The notes: generated by a model not told the origin, from the sequence alone. A DNA stretch of 64,000 nt from Lentimicrobium saccharophilum (GCF_001192835.1 NZ_DF968182.1:2699113-2763112), one strand, 5' to 3'. Positions 8,132 through 18,069 are shown, counted from the stretch's first letter. Program-made: numbers and translations.

Positions 8132-9877
8132 ATGCCCGAAACAGTACTGCAAGTCAATGACCTCAGCATCGCATTTCATGGCGAACATGGCTGTCAGCAG
8201 GCAGTACGTCAGGTTTCCCTTACGCTGAAGCGGGGCGAAACACTTGGCATTGTGGGAGAAAGCGGTTCCGGGAAATCGGTAACCTCCCTGGCTGTTATGC
8301 GATTGCTGCCTTCCGGGATCAGCAGGACAGACAATGGAAGCATTGTTTTTAACGGAAAATCCGGCGAGATCATCGAAATTCACAACCTCAGTGAAAAGGA
8401 GATGCTCCGGGTCAGGGGAAAAAAAATCGCCATGATTTTCCAGGAACCGATGACCTCGCTGAATCCGGTTATGCGTTGCGGCCGTCAGCTTACCGAAGCG
8501 GTGAGGATGCACCTGGGCTATGATAAAAAGAAAGCCAGGGATTATGTGATTTCCCTTTTCAGTGAAGTAATGCTCCCCGATCCTGAAAGGGCTTACCGGG
8601 CTTATCCCCACCAACTTTCAGGCGGTCAAAAGCAAAGGGTGATGATTGCAATGGCCATTGCCTGCAGACCGGAAATCCTGATTGCAGATGAACCCACCAC
8701 CGCGCTCGATATGACGGTTCAGAAGGCCATACTCAGACTGCTGATTACGTTACAGCAGAAATACAATATGAGTATGATCTTCATCAGTCACGATCTTGGT
8801 GTTATATCCGAAATCGCCGGATCCGTTGCCGTGATGCAGGAGGGACAGATTGTTGAGTATGGCAGGGTCAGCGAGATTTTCAGCAAGCCGGAACACCCTT
8901 ATACCCGCGGACTGATAGCCTGCCGCCCGCCACTCAATATCAGGCTGCGCAGACTCCCGGTTGTCAGCGACTATACTGAAACAAAGGAGGAATCAAAGGA
9001 AATCCGGCATCTGTTTTCCGCGGCAGTAACCGCTGAAGAACGCAGGTTGAATCACCTGAAACTTTATAAAAACGATCCCCTGCTGAAGGTCGAAAATCTC
9101 TCGGTACATTATCCATTGCCAAAACCAATTTTTAAAAAAGAACGAAGCTGGTTCAAAGCGGTGGATGATGTAAGTTTCAGTGTATACAGGGGCGAAACCC
9201 TCGGGCTGGCCGGCGAATCGGGCTGCGGGAAAACGACCCTCGGCCGGGCATTGCTCAGGCTGCTGGAACCAACCTCAGGAAGTATTACTTTCAAAGGAAC
9301 AAACATTGCTGCCCTGAGCCGGAAAGAACTCAGGATGACAAGGAAAAATATGCAGATTATTTTCCAGGATCCCTACTCTTCTCTGAATCCAAGGATTACC
9401 GCAGGTGAAGCGATCATTGAACCATTGCTGGTGCATAAAATCATCAATAATGAAAAAGATGGAAAACCTAAGGTAAAAGACCTGCTTGAAAAGGTTGGCC
9501 TGAAGCCTGAACATTACCACCGCTACCCCCACCAGTTTTCGGGCGGACAGCGCCAAAGGATCTGTATCGCCAGGGCGCTTGCCCTGAATCCCGAATTTAT
9601 TATCTGCGACGAGTCTGTCTCAGCCCTGGATGTTTCCGTTCAGGCTCAGGTTCTCAACCTGTTGAACGACCTGAAAACAGATTACGGGTTCACCTTTATT
9701 TTCATATCCCACGACTTATCTGTCGTACGGTTTATGTCTGACAGAATCATGGTGATGAAGGAAGGAAAGATTATTGAATCGGGCGAAGCGGATACCCTCT
9801 GTGAAAAACCGCAGAAAGCTTATACACGGGACCTGATTGCGGCAATTCCCGGCAAGGCGTTTAATCCAGCGCCCTGA
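8132..9877 (+). CDS. ABC transporter, two fused ATPase domains (peptide/opine uptake type)
   Basis: A 581-aa cytoplasmic ATPase carrying two complete nucleotide-binding domains in tandem. Domain 1 has Walker A GESGSGKS (42-49), LSGGQKQRV and the IADEPTTALD Walker B. Domain 2 has GESGCGKTT, FSGGQRQRI and ICDESVSALDVSVQ. Each domain ends in the Opp/Dpp-type tail (YTRGLIACRPPL; YTRDLIAAIPG). This is the YejF/GsiA layout used by oligopeptide, glutathione or microcin-type importers. No permease or binding-protein gene is adjacent, so the substrate is unknown and the partners must be encoded elsewhere. Its 3' end overlaps the convergent receiver gene by 17 bp. Confidence 0.9.
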   Translation: MPETVLQVNDLSIAFHGEHGCQQAVRQVSLTLKRGETLGIVGESGSGKSVTSLAVMRLLPSGISRTDNGSIVFNGKSGEIIEIHNLSEKEMLRVRGKKIAMIFQEPMTSLNPVMRCGRQLTEAVRMHLGYDKKKARDYVISLFSEVMLPDPERAYRAYPHQLSGGQKQRVMIAMAIACRPEILIADEPTTALDMTVQKAILRLLITLQQKYNMSMIFISHDLGVISEIAGSVAVMQEGQIVEYGRVSEIFSKPEHPYTRGLIACRPPLNIRLRRLPVVSDYTETKEESKEIRHLFSAAVTAEERRLNHLKLYKNDPLLKVENLSVHYPLPKPIFKKERSWFKAVDDVSFSVYRGETLGLAGESGCGKTTLGRALLRLLEPTSGSITFKGTNIAALSRKELRMTRKNMQIIFQDPYSSLNPRITAGEAIIEPLLVHKIINNEKDGKPKVKDLLEKVGLKPEHYHRYPHQFSGGQRQRICIARALALNPEFIICDESVSALDVSVQAQVLNLLNDLKTDYGFTFIFISHDLSVVRFMSDRIMVMKEGKIIESGEADTLCEKPQKAYTRDLIAAIPGKAFNPAP

Positions 9878-10232
9878 TTACTTCCTCAGCCCTGAAAGGC
9901 TTGGTAATGTATCCATCCATACCGACAGCATAACAGCGTTCGCTTTCATCAGACACTGAGCTGGCGGTCATAGCGAAAATCTTAACCTTTTTACGGTTTT
10001 CCGATTCCTCAATTTCCCTTATCTTCAGTGTGGCCTCAAACCCATCGAGTTCCGGCATGTGTAAATCCATCAGCACCAGATCATAATCCTGTTTCCGGAA
10101 TTTCTCCACCGCTATGCGACCGTTATCCGCTATATCAATGGTCTGCTGGTACTTTTGCAGCAATAACAGTGCGACCTTCTGATTGATGGCATTGTCCTCG
10201 GCTATCAGAATTTTTTTCCTTTCGTTCTCCAT
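9861..10232 (-). CDS. Stand-alone response-regulator receiver domain
   Basis: A 123-aa protein that is only a receiver domain. The acidic pocket is AEDN (Glu12, Asp13), the phosphoacceptor is Asp56 in VLMDLHMPE, the conserved Thr lies in IFAMTAS, and the Lys in YITKPF. No output domain is attached, so it would act as a phosphorelay intermediate or bind a partner, like CheY or Spo0F. The sequence closely resembles receiver modules at the C-terminus of hybrid histidine kinases, so it may derive from one. No kinase gene is nearby. Confidence 0.88.
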   Translation of the reverse strand: MENERKKILIAEDNAINQKVALLLLQKYQQTIDIADNGRIAVEKFRKQDYDLVLMDLHMPELDGFEATLKIREIEESENRKKVKIFAMTASSVSDESERCYAVGMDGYITKPFRAEEVIRALD

Positions 10233-10454
10233 TCCTGAATTCTGTTGAAATGTTACTTGCTGTCGTTCCGGCCCGATCCGGTAATCCGGATTTTATAAAA
10301 ATTACTGAATACCAACAGGAAGCATCCCGCCTGCCAAAAGCCAGTTTTTCCTGTCGTTGTATTTATCTGTCTTTTTATGAAAAGTAATCCCTGATCTGCG
10401 TTATTTTCTGAATTTTTTTTATAAAAACGGCATTCTGCGGCCTTTTTGGCAATT

Positions 10455-10471
10455 CCGGATTTCAAATCCGG
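10455..10471. promoter_or_regulatory. Near-perfect palindrome upstream of rnr
   Basis: CCGGATTT and AAATCCGG are separated by a single C. The element lies 36 bp upstream of the RNase R start and just before a TACCTTTA sequence that resembles a -7 box, which is a plausible operator position. The rest of 10,233-10,507 shows no gene. Confidence 0.4.
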
Positions 10472-10507
10472 TTAAATTCCTACCTTTACAATAATAATTA
10501 TCTGACC

Positions 10508-12691
10508 ATGGCAAAAAAGAAAAATCCCAGAGCAAAGACGGTAAAACACGACCCGTTTATCAATACGGTTGAGGCGCTCTTCTCATCCAATCCGTTTAAA
10601 TCATTTAATTTCAGGCAGGTCGCCAAAATGCTAGGGGTAACCGACAAAGTGAGCCGTGAAATGGTAAAGACGCTGCTTGAAAAACTGGCGGCAGGAAATG
10701 TGATTCTTGAACTGAACCGCGGAAAATACAAGTATAATCCCGAATTACTTGCCGATAAACTGCTGAACACCACCATTATCGGAATTGTGGACATGAAGCA
10801 GACCGGCAAGGCCTACGTATCAACGCCCGACCTTGATGAGGATGTGTTTATTTCCGCCAATAACACCGGCCACGCGCTGCACGGTGACAAGGTGAAGGTT
10901 CATCTCTTCCCGATGCGCAAAGGGCGGAAAACAGAGGGACAGATTGTTGAAGTACTTCAGCGGGGAAGAAGTCAGTTTGTAGGCACGGTTCAGATCAGCG
11001 GCAAGTTTGCGTTTCTGGTGCCCGATGATGTTGCAATTCCGGTTGATATTTTCATACCGCGTGAATCGCTCAACAAGGCCGGTCACGGGCAGAAAGCCAT
11101 CGCACGCATTACGGAATGGCCCGAGCGGTCGAAAAATCCGTTTGGTGAAATCATTCAGGTCCTCGGCAAACCCGGCGACAATAACGTGGAGATGAACTCC
11201 ATCCTGGCTTCATTCGAGTTTCCGCTTCAGTTCAAACCGGAGACCCTGAAAGAAGCGGAAAAAATTCCCGTGGAAATCTCTCCGGCCGAAATAGCCGTGC
11301 GCAGGGATTTCAGGAATATATGGACCTGCACCATCGACCCGCCGGATGCCAAGGACTTTGACGATGCCCTTTCGCTCCGTAAGCTCGAAAACGGAGAATG
11401 GGAAGTCGGGGTTCATATTGCCGACGTTTCGCATTATGTAAAACCCGGAACTGCCATTGACAAGGAAGGATACGAAAGAGGCACCTCAATATATCTGGTT
11501 GACAGAACCATTCCCATGCTCCCGGAAAAACTCTCCAATATGGTCTGCTCCCTTAGGCCCAACGAAGATAAGTTGTGCTTTTCCGCCGTATTTAATATGG
11601 ATGAACAGGGCAAAATAAGCCGGGAGTGGTTCGGCAAAACCATCATAAACAGCAACCGCCGCTATAATTATGAGGAAGTGCAGGCGATGATCGAAGGAGC
11701 CGATGGCGATTTTAAACAGGAACTGCTGATACTGAACGGCCTGGCTACCAGATTGCGGGAAGAAAGATTCAAAAAAGGCTCCATTGCCTTCCACACCCAG
11801 GAAGTTAAATTTGTGCTGGATGAAACGGGTAAACCCATTGATACCTATATCAAGGAGCAAAAGGAAGCCAATATGCTTATTGAGGACTTTATGCTGCTTG
11901 CCAACCGGAGGGTTGCTGAAAAGATCGGCCGTAAGACGGGCGATTCCAAACCAAAAACTTTTGTTTATCGTATTCATGACGAGCCCAACCCGGAAAAACT
12001 CCAGCGTTTTGCAGAATTCCTCACCAAGCTGGGTTACAAAATCAACCTGGGTACCCGCAAAGGACTGGCCAGTTCCTTCAACCACCTTTTTGATCAGATC
12101 GCTGGAAAGGGAGAGGAAAACATGATCGAATCCATTGCCATCAGGACAATGTCGAAAGCGGAATACTCCACGGTTAATCTCGGTCACTATGGCCTTGCAT
12201 TCCAGTATTACACCCACTTCACCTCGCCCATCCGCCGCTATCCCGACCTGATGGTACACCGCCTTCTGGAAAGGTACCTTGCCGGAAAACCATCGGTAAA
12301 CAAAGATGAATATGAAGAATACTGTGTTCACAGTTCCGATATGGAGCGAAAGGCGGTTGAAGCGGAACGTGCTTCGGTAAAATACAAGCAGGCAGAATTC
12401 CTGATGGATAAAATAGGCCAGGCATTCAGCGGACTGATCTCCGGCGTGAGTAAGTACGGCATTTACGTTGAGCTGGAAGGAAGCAAATGTGAGGGGATGG
12501 TATCACTGAAATATATGGATGATGATTTCTATTACCTTGACGATGAAAATTACAGGGTGATCGGACAGCATCATGGCAGGGAATTCAAGCTGGGCGACCC
12601 GGTACGCATCCGCGTGAAGCGGGTGGACCTGCAAAAAAAACAGATGGATTTTGTACTTGATTCGAATGGCGTTGATCCAAAAAGGAGATGA
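10508..12691 (+). CDS. rnr: Ribonuclease R (3'-5' exoribonuclease)
   Basis: A 727-aa RNB-family exonuclease that degrades structured RNA in the cytoplasm. Order of domains: a basic N-terminus with a winged helix (about 20-85), cold-shock-type OB folds (about 90-230), the RNB catalytic core, and a C-terminal S1 domain (about 640-715: FSGLISGVSKYGIYVELEG). The metal-binding aspartates sit in TIDPPDAKDFDDALS near residue 280. Other family blocks are VHIADVSHYV, RTIPMLPEKLSN and HYGLAFQYYTHFTSPIRRYPDL. Length and order match RNase R rather than the shorter RNase II. The next gene follows after 27 bp. Confidence 0.95.
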   Translation: MAKKKNPRAKTVKHDPFINTVEALFSSNPFKSFNFRQVAKMLGVTDKVSREMVKTLLEKLAAGNVILELNRGKYKYNPELLADKLLNTTIIGIVDMKQTGKAYVSTPDLDEDVFISANNTGHALHGDKVKVHLFPMRKGRKTEGQIVEVLQRGRSQFVGTVQISGKFAFLVPDDVAIPVDIFIPRESLNKAGHGQKAIARITEWPERSKNPFGEIIQVLGKPGDNNVEMNSILASFEFPLQFKPETLKEAEKIPVEISPAEIAVRRDFRNIWTCTIDPPDAKDFDDALSLRKLENGEWEVGVHIADVSHYVKPGTAIDKEGYERGTSIYLVDRTIPMLPEKLSNMVCSLRPNEDKLCFSAVFNMDEQGKISREWFGKTIINSNRRYNYEEVQAMIEGADGDFKQELLILNGLATRLREERFKKGSIAFHTQEVKFVLDETGKPIDTYIKEQKEANMLIEDFMLLANRRVAEKIGRKTGDSKPKTFVYRIHDEPNPEKLQRFAEFLTKLGYKINLGTRKGLASSFNHLFDQIAGKGEENMIESIAIRTMSKAEYSTVNLGHYGLAFQYYTHFTSPIRRYPDLMVHRLLERYLAGKPSVNKDEYEEYCVHSSDMERKAVEAERASVKYKQAEFLMDKIGQAFSGLISGVSKYGIYVELEGSKCEGMVSLKYMDDDFYYLDDENYRVIGQHHGREFKLGDPVRIRVKRVDLQKKQMDFVLDSNGVDPKRR

Positions 12692-12718
12692 ATTGTTTAA
12701 ATACCAAATCATTGAACT

Positions 12719-13861
12719 ATGGAAAATTTTATCGCTTATAATCCCACCACGCTGCATTTTGGCAGGGATGTTCTCCGTACCCTCGGACAAACGGTCAACC
12801 GTTATGGTAAAAAGGTACTGCTGGTTTACGGAAAAGGTTCAATCAAAAAGAACGGGCTGTACGATGAAGTGTTAAAACAACTTGAATCCATCGGTGCAGA
12901 AGTATATGAATACGGCGGCATCCGGTCAAATCCGGTTGTTCAGGATGTAGATGCGGCAGCGGCTATCGGCCGTGAAAATATGGTGGATGTAATCCTGGCC
13001 GTTGGCGGGGGAAGCGTAATCGACTCTGCTAAGGTGATTTCGGTGGCCATTCCTGTTGAAATCCCTGCCTGGGATTTCTTTTCACGAAGGGCCATGCCAA
13101 GAAGCGCTGTTCCGCTGATTGCCGTGTTGACACTGGCTGCCACAGGCACCGAAATGAACCAGTTTGCAGTTTTATCGAATCACGAAGCAGAAGTTAAAGG
13201 AAGTATCGGCAGCCCGCTGATCTTTCCCAAACACTCCTTCCTCGATCCTCAATTGACCATCCCGGTGCCGCGCAATTACACGGCTTATGGCATTGCCGAT
13301 CTGATTGCACACGCGCTTGAGGCTTATTTCGGGAAAGGGGAAGATGCCACCCTTACCGACCGGTTTGTATTTTCTATCATCAGAGAGGCAATGGAATATG
13401 GCCCTGCCCTGCTTGATGACCTCTCAAACTATGAGTTAAGGGCAAAAATTATGTTTGCCGCTACCATGGCCCTGAACGGGATGACCATGTACGGGCGTGC
13501 ATCGGGTGAATGGGGGGTACACAGCATCGGGCATATCCTCTCCCTGATTTATGATGTACCGCACGGGGCATCCCTGACTATTGTCTATCCGGCCTGGATG
13601 CGGTTACTACGTGACCGGATTCCTCACCGCCTCGCACAATTGGGTGAAAATCTTTTTAATGTCAGGGATCCGGAAGAAACAATTTCCCGGTTCGAGGATT
13701 TCTTCCGCCGCATCGAATGCCCGGTCAGACTTAAGGAAGCAACCGGCGATCAGGCCAACCCGGAGGAGATTTTCAGGGTAATGGTCAGCAATAAAGCGGC
13801 CACCTATGTTCACAAACTGGATCATGACGACTACAGGAAGATTATTGAATTAATGATGTAA
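12719..13861 (+). CDS. Iron-containing alcohol dehydrogenase (butanol dehydrogenase-like)
   Basis: A 380-aa group III alcohol dehydrogenase. The dinucleotide-binding motif GGGSVIDSAK lies near residue 97. The metal ligands are expected in the ADLIAHALEAYF block and in the SIGHILSLIYDVPHGASL block, both intact. The start (MENFIAYNPTTLHFG) and the following GKKVLLVYGKGSIKK are typical of the NADPH-dependent butanol/aldehyde reductase branch (BdhA/YqhD), which reduces short aldehydes to alcohols during fermentation. The substrate cannot be told from sequence alone. Confidence 0.88.
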   Translation: MENFIAYNPTTLHFGRDVLRTLGQTVNRYGKKVLLVYGKGSIKKNGLYDEVLKQLESIGAEVYEYGGIRSNPVVQDVDAAAAIGRENMVDVILAVGGGSVIDSAKVISVAIPVEIPAWDFFSRRAMPRSAVPLIAVLTLAATGTEMNQFAVLSNHEAEVKGSIGSPLIFPKHSFLDPQLTIPVPRNYTAYGIADLIAHALEAYFGKGEDATLTDRFVFSIIREAMEYGPALLDDLSNYELRAKIMFAATMALNGMTMYGRASGEWGVHSIGHILSLIYDVPHGASLTIVYPAWMRLLRDRIPHRLAQLGENLFNVRDPEETISRFEDFFRRIECPVRLKEATGDQANPEEIFRVMVSNKAATYVHKLDHDDYRKIIELMM

Positions 13862-13889
13862 CTTTACTCTTCCAAACCCGGTTAGTTTT

Positions 13890-15176
13890 ATGGCAAATAA
13901 AAACAAAAAACGCGGTTTTATCGGAAGGTTGGTCCATCGAATATTTAAAAGTCAGAGAGAGGCTTTTTATGGTCCGCATCAACCATTGGCCGGCATTCCG
14001 CATCAGGAACCGGTAAACCCGGCTAAACGGAAAAATAAACCGGCACCTGCTGAACCAAAACCGGTGAACCGCGAAACCCTTGCCGCAAACCTGCTGAACC
14101 AAAACCTGAACAGGCAACCTGAACAGCCCGGTAATCAGAATTCTTTACCAGTAAATCCTGACAGGGAACGCCCGGTCTTCCCTGTAAAGCAGGTGACAAA
14201 ACCAGGAAAAAGAAAATCACTACTGAAAAGACTTTTAAAAAGAAGCAAAAAAAGGCAGGAAGAACCAGCTATAAAAATCGAAAAACCCAGGCCTGAAAGG
14301 CTCAACCAGGTTTTGCGTTCCGAAATCAGGCCCATGTTAAATTCCCTGGGGCTTTTCCTGCTTTCGTACATGGTGGTTTATTTTATCTACCAGTTTGCCG
14401 CTATAATTGCTGCATCCGGCTTTGGGATCGATTCAGTGCTCTATTATTACGAGCTTTACTTTCCTATTGGAAATTACAGCCCTTTATGGTCGAGATTGAA
14501 TATCATTGCCATTACTTTCATCAGCCCGCTTATCTCGCTGGGTATAGCCATTATCCTGCTCAGGGGGATTCTTCCGCGTGAAAAACCCGGAGTCCAGGCA
14601 CGGTTATTTTTTCTCTGGACAGCTTACCACGGTGCCACACATTTTCTCGGCGCCTTTGTTGCCGGTATAGTCACTGACCTGGGGTTCGGATACGTTGCCA
14701 ACTGGCTATATATGAATGTATCCATAAAACTCCTGATATCCCTTGTGTTTCTGTTTATTCTTGTGGTTACCGGCTATCACAGCACCCGCTTTGCCATAGA
14801 AACCATCGCGCCGGCCCAGCGCAACAACAAATCCAGGGTAAGAAAGGCATTGTTTTTCCGGTTTCTGTTGCCATGGCTGATCGGGGCAGCACTTCTGATC
14901 ATCGTAAAAACCCCTGATGCAACGCCCCAGCATGAAGACATCATGATCTATGACACGGTCATCATCGCGTCAATGGGATTTCTCGTAATTCCATTGCTGT
15001 TCAACCAGAAAGCACGCCCCAGACCGTTCGGGAACCGCATGAATTACTACAGGAAGCCTTATGCCTACATTGTTTTATTGACTTCCCTGCTGACACTGGC
15101 AATTTTCAGGCTGCTGCTGAGCCATGGATTACACTTTGTTATCCGATTCAGCTTTGATGTCGGTTTCTATAAGTAA
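13890..15176 (+). CDS. Membrane protein with long basic, disordered N-terminus; unknown
   Basis: A 428-aa protein in two parts. Residues 1 to about 145 are hydrophilic, rich in Lys, Arg, Pro, Gln and Asn, with runs such as KRKSLLKRLLKRSKKRQ, and are probably disordered and cytoplasmic. Residues from about 150 contain around seven hydrophobic helices. One of these holds an AYHGATHFLGAF motif whose two histidines are reminiscent of a metal site, but I cannot assign a family. It begins 28 bp after the alcohol dehydrogenase and may be co-transcribed. It converges on cysN with a 26-bp gap. Confidence 0.65.
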   Translation: MANKNKKRGFIGRLVHRIFKSQREAFYGPHQPLAGIPHQEPVNPAKRKNKPAPAEPKPVNRETLAANLLNQNLNRQPEQPGNQNSLPVNPDRERPVFPVKQVTKPGKRKSLLKRLLKRSKKRQEEPAIKIEKPRPERLNQVLRSEIRPMLNSLGLFLLSYMVVYFIYQFAAIIAASGFGIDSVLYYYELYFPIGNYSPLWSRLNIIAITFISPLISLGIAIILLRGILPREKPGVQARLFFLWTAYHGATHFLGAFVAGIVTDLGFGYVANWLYMNVSIKLLISLVFLFILVVTGYHSTRFAIETIAPAQRNNKSRVRKALFFRFLLPWLIGAALLIIVKTPDATPQHEDIMIYDTVIIASMGFLVIPLLFNQKARPRPFGNRMNYYRKPYAYIVLLTSLLTLAIFRLLLSHGLHFVIRFSFDVGFYK

Positions 15177-15202
15177 AAGGCCAGAAAAGACAGACCTTCA
15201 GC

Positions 15203-16501
15203 CTACCCCCCGTTCAGCAAATGATTGGTGCCAACCATGCCCACCCCAACGGTATTGTTGGTGGCTTCGTCAATAATAATCAGGGCACCGGTTCTCCGGT
15301 TAACATTGTAAGGATCGACAAATAGGGGTTTGGTAGTGCGAAGCCGGACGCAGGCAATGTCGTTCAGCCCGACGGAAAGATCATCCGGAATTTTTTCCAG
15401 TGTATTGACATTTACCTTGTATTTGACCTCCTGAATGATGCAACGAACATCTCGGGTGGTATGTTTTACCGCATACTTTCCATTGATCTGCAAAGGTTTT
15501 TCATTCATCCAGCACATCATAACTTCAATGTCCTGTGTTATCAAGGGCATATTTTCCTCTTTCACCAGCATATCGCCCCTGCTGATGTCGATATCGTCTT
15601 CGAGGGTAAGTGTAACTGACATAGGCGGCCATGCTTCGGGAAGGGCCCCTTTGTAAATATCAATGGACCTGATCTTGCTGCTGAGCATGGAAGGAAGAAC
15701 AATCACTTCATCCCCGGGCCGAAAAACCCCTCCGGCTACCCTGCCGGCGTAACCCCGGTAATCATGAAATTCATCCGATAAAGGCCTGATTACATGTTGA
15801 ACGGGAAAACGCGCATCCACAAGGTTATGGTCATTACCGATTTCAATATGTTCAAGCACATGCCGGAGCGTACCGCCTGCATACCATGGCATATTCTGTG
15901 AGGCATCCACAACATTGTCGCCGTGCAGGGCGCTGATAGGGACATAGGTAACCTCACGCAGCTTCAGTTTATTGGCAAAATTGTTGAATTCCAGCCTGAT
16001 TCGTTCATAAACCTGCTGACTGTAGTCGACCAGGTCCATTTTGTTGATGCAGATAATCACATGGGGGATCTGCAGCAATGAAGCAATATAAGAATGGCGA
16101 CAGGTTTGTTCTGTAACGCCGTTTCTGGCGTCAATCAGGATAATGGCAGCATTGGCGGTAGAAGCGCCGGTAACCATATTCCGGGTATACTGAATATGAC
16201 CCGGCGTATCGGCAATGATAAATTTCCGTTTGGGTGTGGCGAAGTAACGGTAAGCCACATCGATGGTGATCCCCTGCTCCCTTTCGGCCCTGAGCCCATC
16301 GGTAAGGAGGGCCAGGTCAATATGCTCATTACCGCGGCGGATACTGGCCCGCTTAACCGCTTCAAGCTGGTCTTCAAAGATGGATTTGCTGTCGTAGAGC
16401 AAACGGCCGATCAGGGTGCTTTTACCGTCATCCACGCTTCCGGCAGTTGTAAACCGGAGCAGTTCCATATCCAGATATCCTTTGGTCGAAAATTCACTCA
16501 T
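15203..16501 (-). CDS. cysN: Sulfate adenylyltransferase subunit 1 (GTPase)
   Basis: The GTP-hydrolysing subunit of ATP sulfurylase, which with CysD makes adenosine 5'-phosphosulfate from sulfate and ATP. It is a translation-factor-type GTPase: P-loop GSVDDGKST, switch II DTPGH, NKMD specificity motif, then beta-barrel domains. I place the start at 16501 (MSEFSTKG...). The frame is open to 16612, but that longer start would overlap cysD and add a segment unlike the family. Unlike some fused proteins it has no APS kinase domain, and cysC is a separate gene upstream. Third gene of the cysC-cysD-cysN operon, 55 bp after cysD. Confidence 0.93.
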   Translation of the reverse strand: MSEFSTKGYLDMELLRFTTAGSVDDGKSTLIGRLLYDSKSIFEDQLEAVKRASIRRGNEHIDLALLTDGLRAEREQGITIDVAYRYFATPKRKFIIADTPGHIQYTRNMVTGASTANAAIILIDARNGVTEQTCRHSYIASLLQIPHVIICINKMDLVDYSQQVYERIRLEFNNFANKLKLREVTYVPISALHGDNVVDASQNMPWYAGGTLRHVLEHIEIGNDHNLVDARFPVQHVIRPLSDEFHDYRGYAGRVAGGVFRPGDEVIVLPSMLSSKIRSIDIYKGALPEAWPPMSVTLTLEDDIDISRGDMLVKEENMPLITQDIEVMMCWMNEKPLQINGKYAVKHTTRDVRCIIQEVKYKVNVNTLEKIPDDLSVGLNDIACVRLRTTKPLFVDPYNVNRRTGALIIIDEATNNTVGVGMVGTNHLLNGG

Positions 16502-16556
16502 AATTGTATTTATTAACGCATGCTGAATCAAACAGAGAAAAAGGGGCATGAACTTT

Positions 16557-17465
16557 TCAGAAGTAGCCCTCCTTTTTCCGGTCTTCCATGGCGGCTTCCG
16601 AGCGCATATCATCGGCCCTGCCGCCCCTTTCGGTAACCCTGGTGGCCGCTATTTCATCAATAATCTCCTCAATATTATTGGCTGCGGAAAGGGTAAGGCC
16701 GGTACACGAGATATCCCCGATCGTACGACATCTGACCGTTTTGGTTTCGTAATGTTCATTCTCCTTCAGGGTCATAAAGGGGGCTTTGGCAAGCCAGACG
16801 CCATCCCTGTTGAATACTTCGCGCTGATGGGTGAAATAGATCTCCGGCAACTCTATTTCTTCCTTCATGATGTACTGCCATACATCCATTTCGGTCCAGT
16901 TGCTGATGGGAAACACCCTGAAATGCTCTCCCAGGTTTTTCCGGCCATTAAAGATGTTCCACAACTCCGGACGCTGGTTTTTAGGATCCCACTGTCCGAA
17001 CTCATCGCGGTGGGAGAAGAACCGTTCCTTTGCCCTGGCTTTTTCCTCATCACGCCGGCCACCGCCCATGGCAGCATCAAATTTATACTTTTCGATGGTA
17101 TCAAGCAGGGTGGTTGTCTGAAGTATGTTACGGCTGGCGGTAGCCCCCTTTTCTTCAACTACCCGGCCTGTATCTATACTTTCCTGAACAGAGCCGACAA
17201 TAAGCTGCGCCCCGAGTTTCTTCACCAGGTTATCGCGGTAAACGATGGTTTCTTCAAAATTATGACCGGTATCGATGTGCAGCAGCGGAAATGGCAGTTT
17301 TCCCGGCCAGAAGGCCTTGACAGCCAGATGGGTCATCACGATCGAATCCTTACCACCCGAAAACAGCAGGACTGGCCGCTCAAACTGGGCAGCTACCTCA
17401 CGGATAACATAGATGGATTCGTACTCCAGCTCTTCAAGGTGGGTAAGTGTAAACTTATTTTTCAT
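16557..17465 (-). CDS. cysD: Sulfate adenylyltransferase subunit 2
   Basis: The 302-aa catalytic subunit of ATP sulfurylase, a PP-loop ATP pyrophosphatase. The PP-loop is FSGGKDS near residue 35, followed by the conserved LLHIDTGHNFEE, GRRDEEKARAKER and the SNWTEMDVWQYI block. Length is standard. Its start overlaps the cysC stop by 4 nt (ATGA), so translation is coupled. Role: assimilatory sulfate activation, or supply of activated sulfate for sulfated surface sugars. Confidence 0.95.
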   Translation of the reverse strand: MKNKFTLTHLEELEYESIYVIREVAAQFERPVLLFSGGKDSIVMTHLAVKAFWPGKLPFPLLHIDTGHNFEETIVYRDNLVKKLGAQLIVGSVQESIDTGRVVEEKGATASRNILQTTTLLDTIEKYKFDAAMGGGRRDEEKARAKERFFSHRDEFGQWDPKNQRPELWNIFNGRKNLGEHFRVFPISNWTEMDVWQYIMKEEIELPEIYFTHQREVFNRDGVWLAKAPFMTLKENEHYETKTVRCRTIGDISCTGLTLSAANNIEEIIDEIAATRVTERGGRADDMRSEAAMEDRKKEGYF

Positions 17466-18040
17466 GCTTCAAACTTGATTTTTGGAACGATGAACCCGAG
17501 GAGTTCGGCAATATTCTGCTCCGGAGCCTTGGAGGTTGTTTCAATCTCATAGTCGGGGTTCTGAGGGATTTCAAAGGGGGCGCTGACCCCGGTGAAATCG
17601 GAAATTTCGCCCCTGCGCGCTTTCCGGTACATCCCTTTGACATCACGGGCTTCACAAACCTCAACAGGAGCATTCACAAATACACTGACCAGATTATCTG
17701 ATCCGATGATATTCAGGGCAAGCTTGCGCAGCCTTTCTGTTGGAGTAATAAATGCATTGATGGTGATGATGCCGCTTTCAACAAAAAGTTTTGAAATTTC
17801 GGCAACCCGCCTGATATTCTCTTCCCTGTCGATGGCTGAAAAACCAAGATCACTGCAAAGCCCTCTCCGTGTGACATCCCCGTCGAGTAACCTCACATGA
17901 AAGCCTTGATCAAGCAAGGCTTTCTCAAGGCCGGCACCCAGCGTGGTCTTGCCCGAGCATGGAAGGCCGGTCAGCCAGATTACCCTGGCCTTCTGCCCGA
18001 AACGCTTTTCCATGATCTGCCTGTATCCGGTTTCACTCAT
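17462..18040 (-). CDS. cysC: Adenylyl-sulfate kinase
   Basis: A 192-aa kinase that phosphorylates adenosine 5'-phosphosulfate to PAPS. It has the P-loop GLPCSGKTT near residue 24, LLDGDVTR, the DLGFSAIDREENIRR block and VFVNAPVEVCEARDVKGMY. First gene of a three-gene operon with cysD and cysN. PAPS is the donor for sulfotransferases as well as a reduction substrate; no PAPS reductase is in the window, so the end use is open. Confidence 0.95.
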   Translation of the reverse strand: MSETGYRQIMEKRFGQKARVIWLTGLPCSGKTTLGAGLEKALLDQGFHVRLLDGDVTRRGLCSDLGFSAIDREENIRRVAEISKLFVESGIITINAFITPTERLRKLALNIIGSDNLVSVFVNAPVEVCEARDVKGMYRKARRGEISDFTGVSAPFEIPQNPDYEIETTSKAPEQNIAELLGFIVPKIKFEA

Positions 18041-18069
18041 AATCCAATTCTCCTGCAGGATAATGTTTG

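Noticed and set aside
10253-10465. 70-codon minus-strand frame between the receiver gene and rnr
   Set aside because: Overlaps the palindrome and promoter region of rnr and reads as random sequence.
16502-16612. N-terminal extension of cysN up to 16612
   Set aside because: It would overlap cysD by 56 bp and add a sequence unlike CysN; MSEFSTKG at 16501 fits the family.
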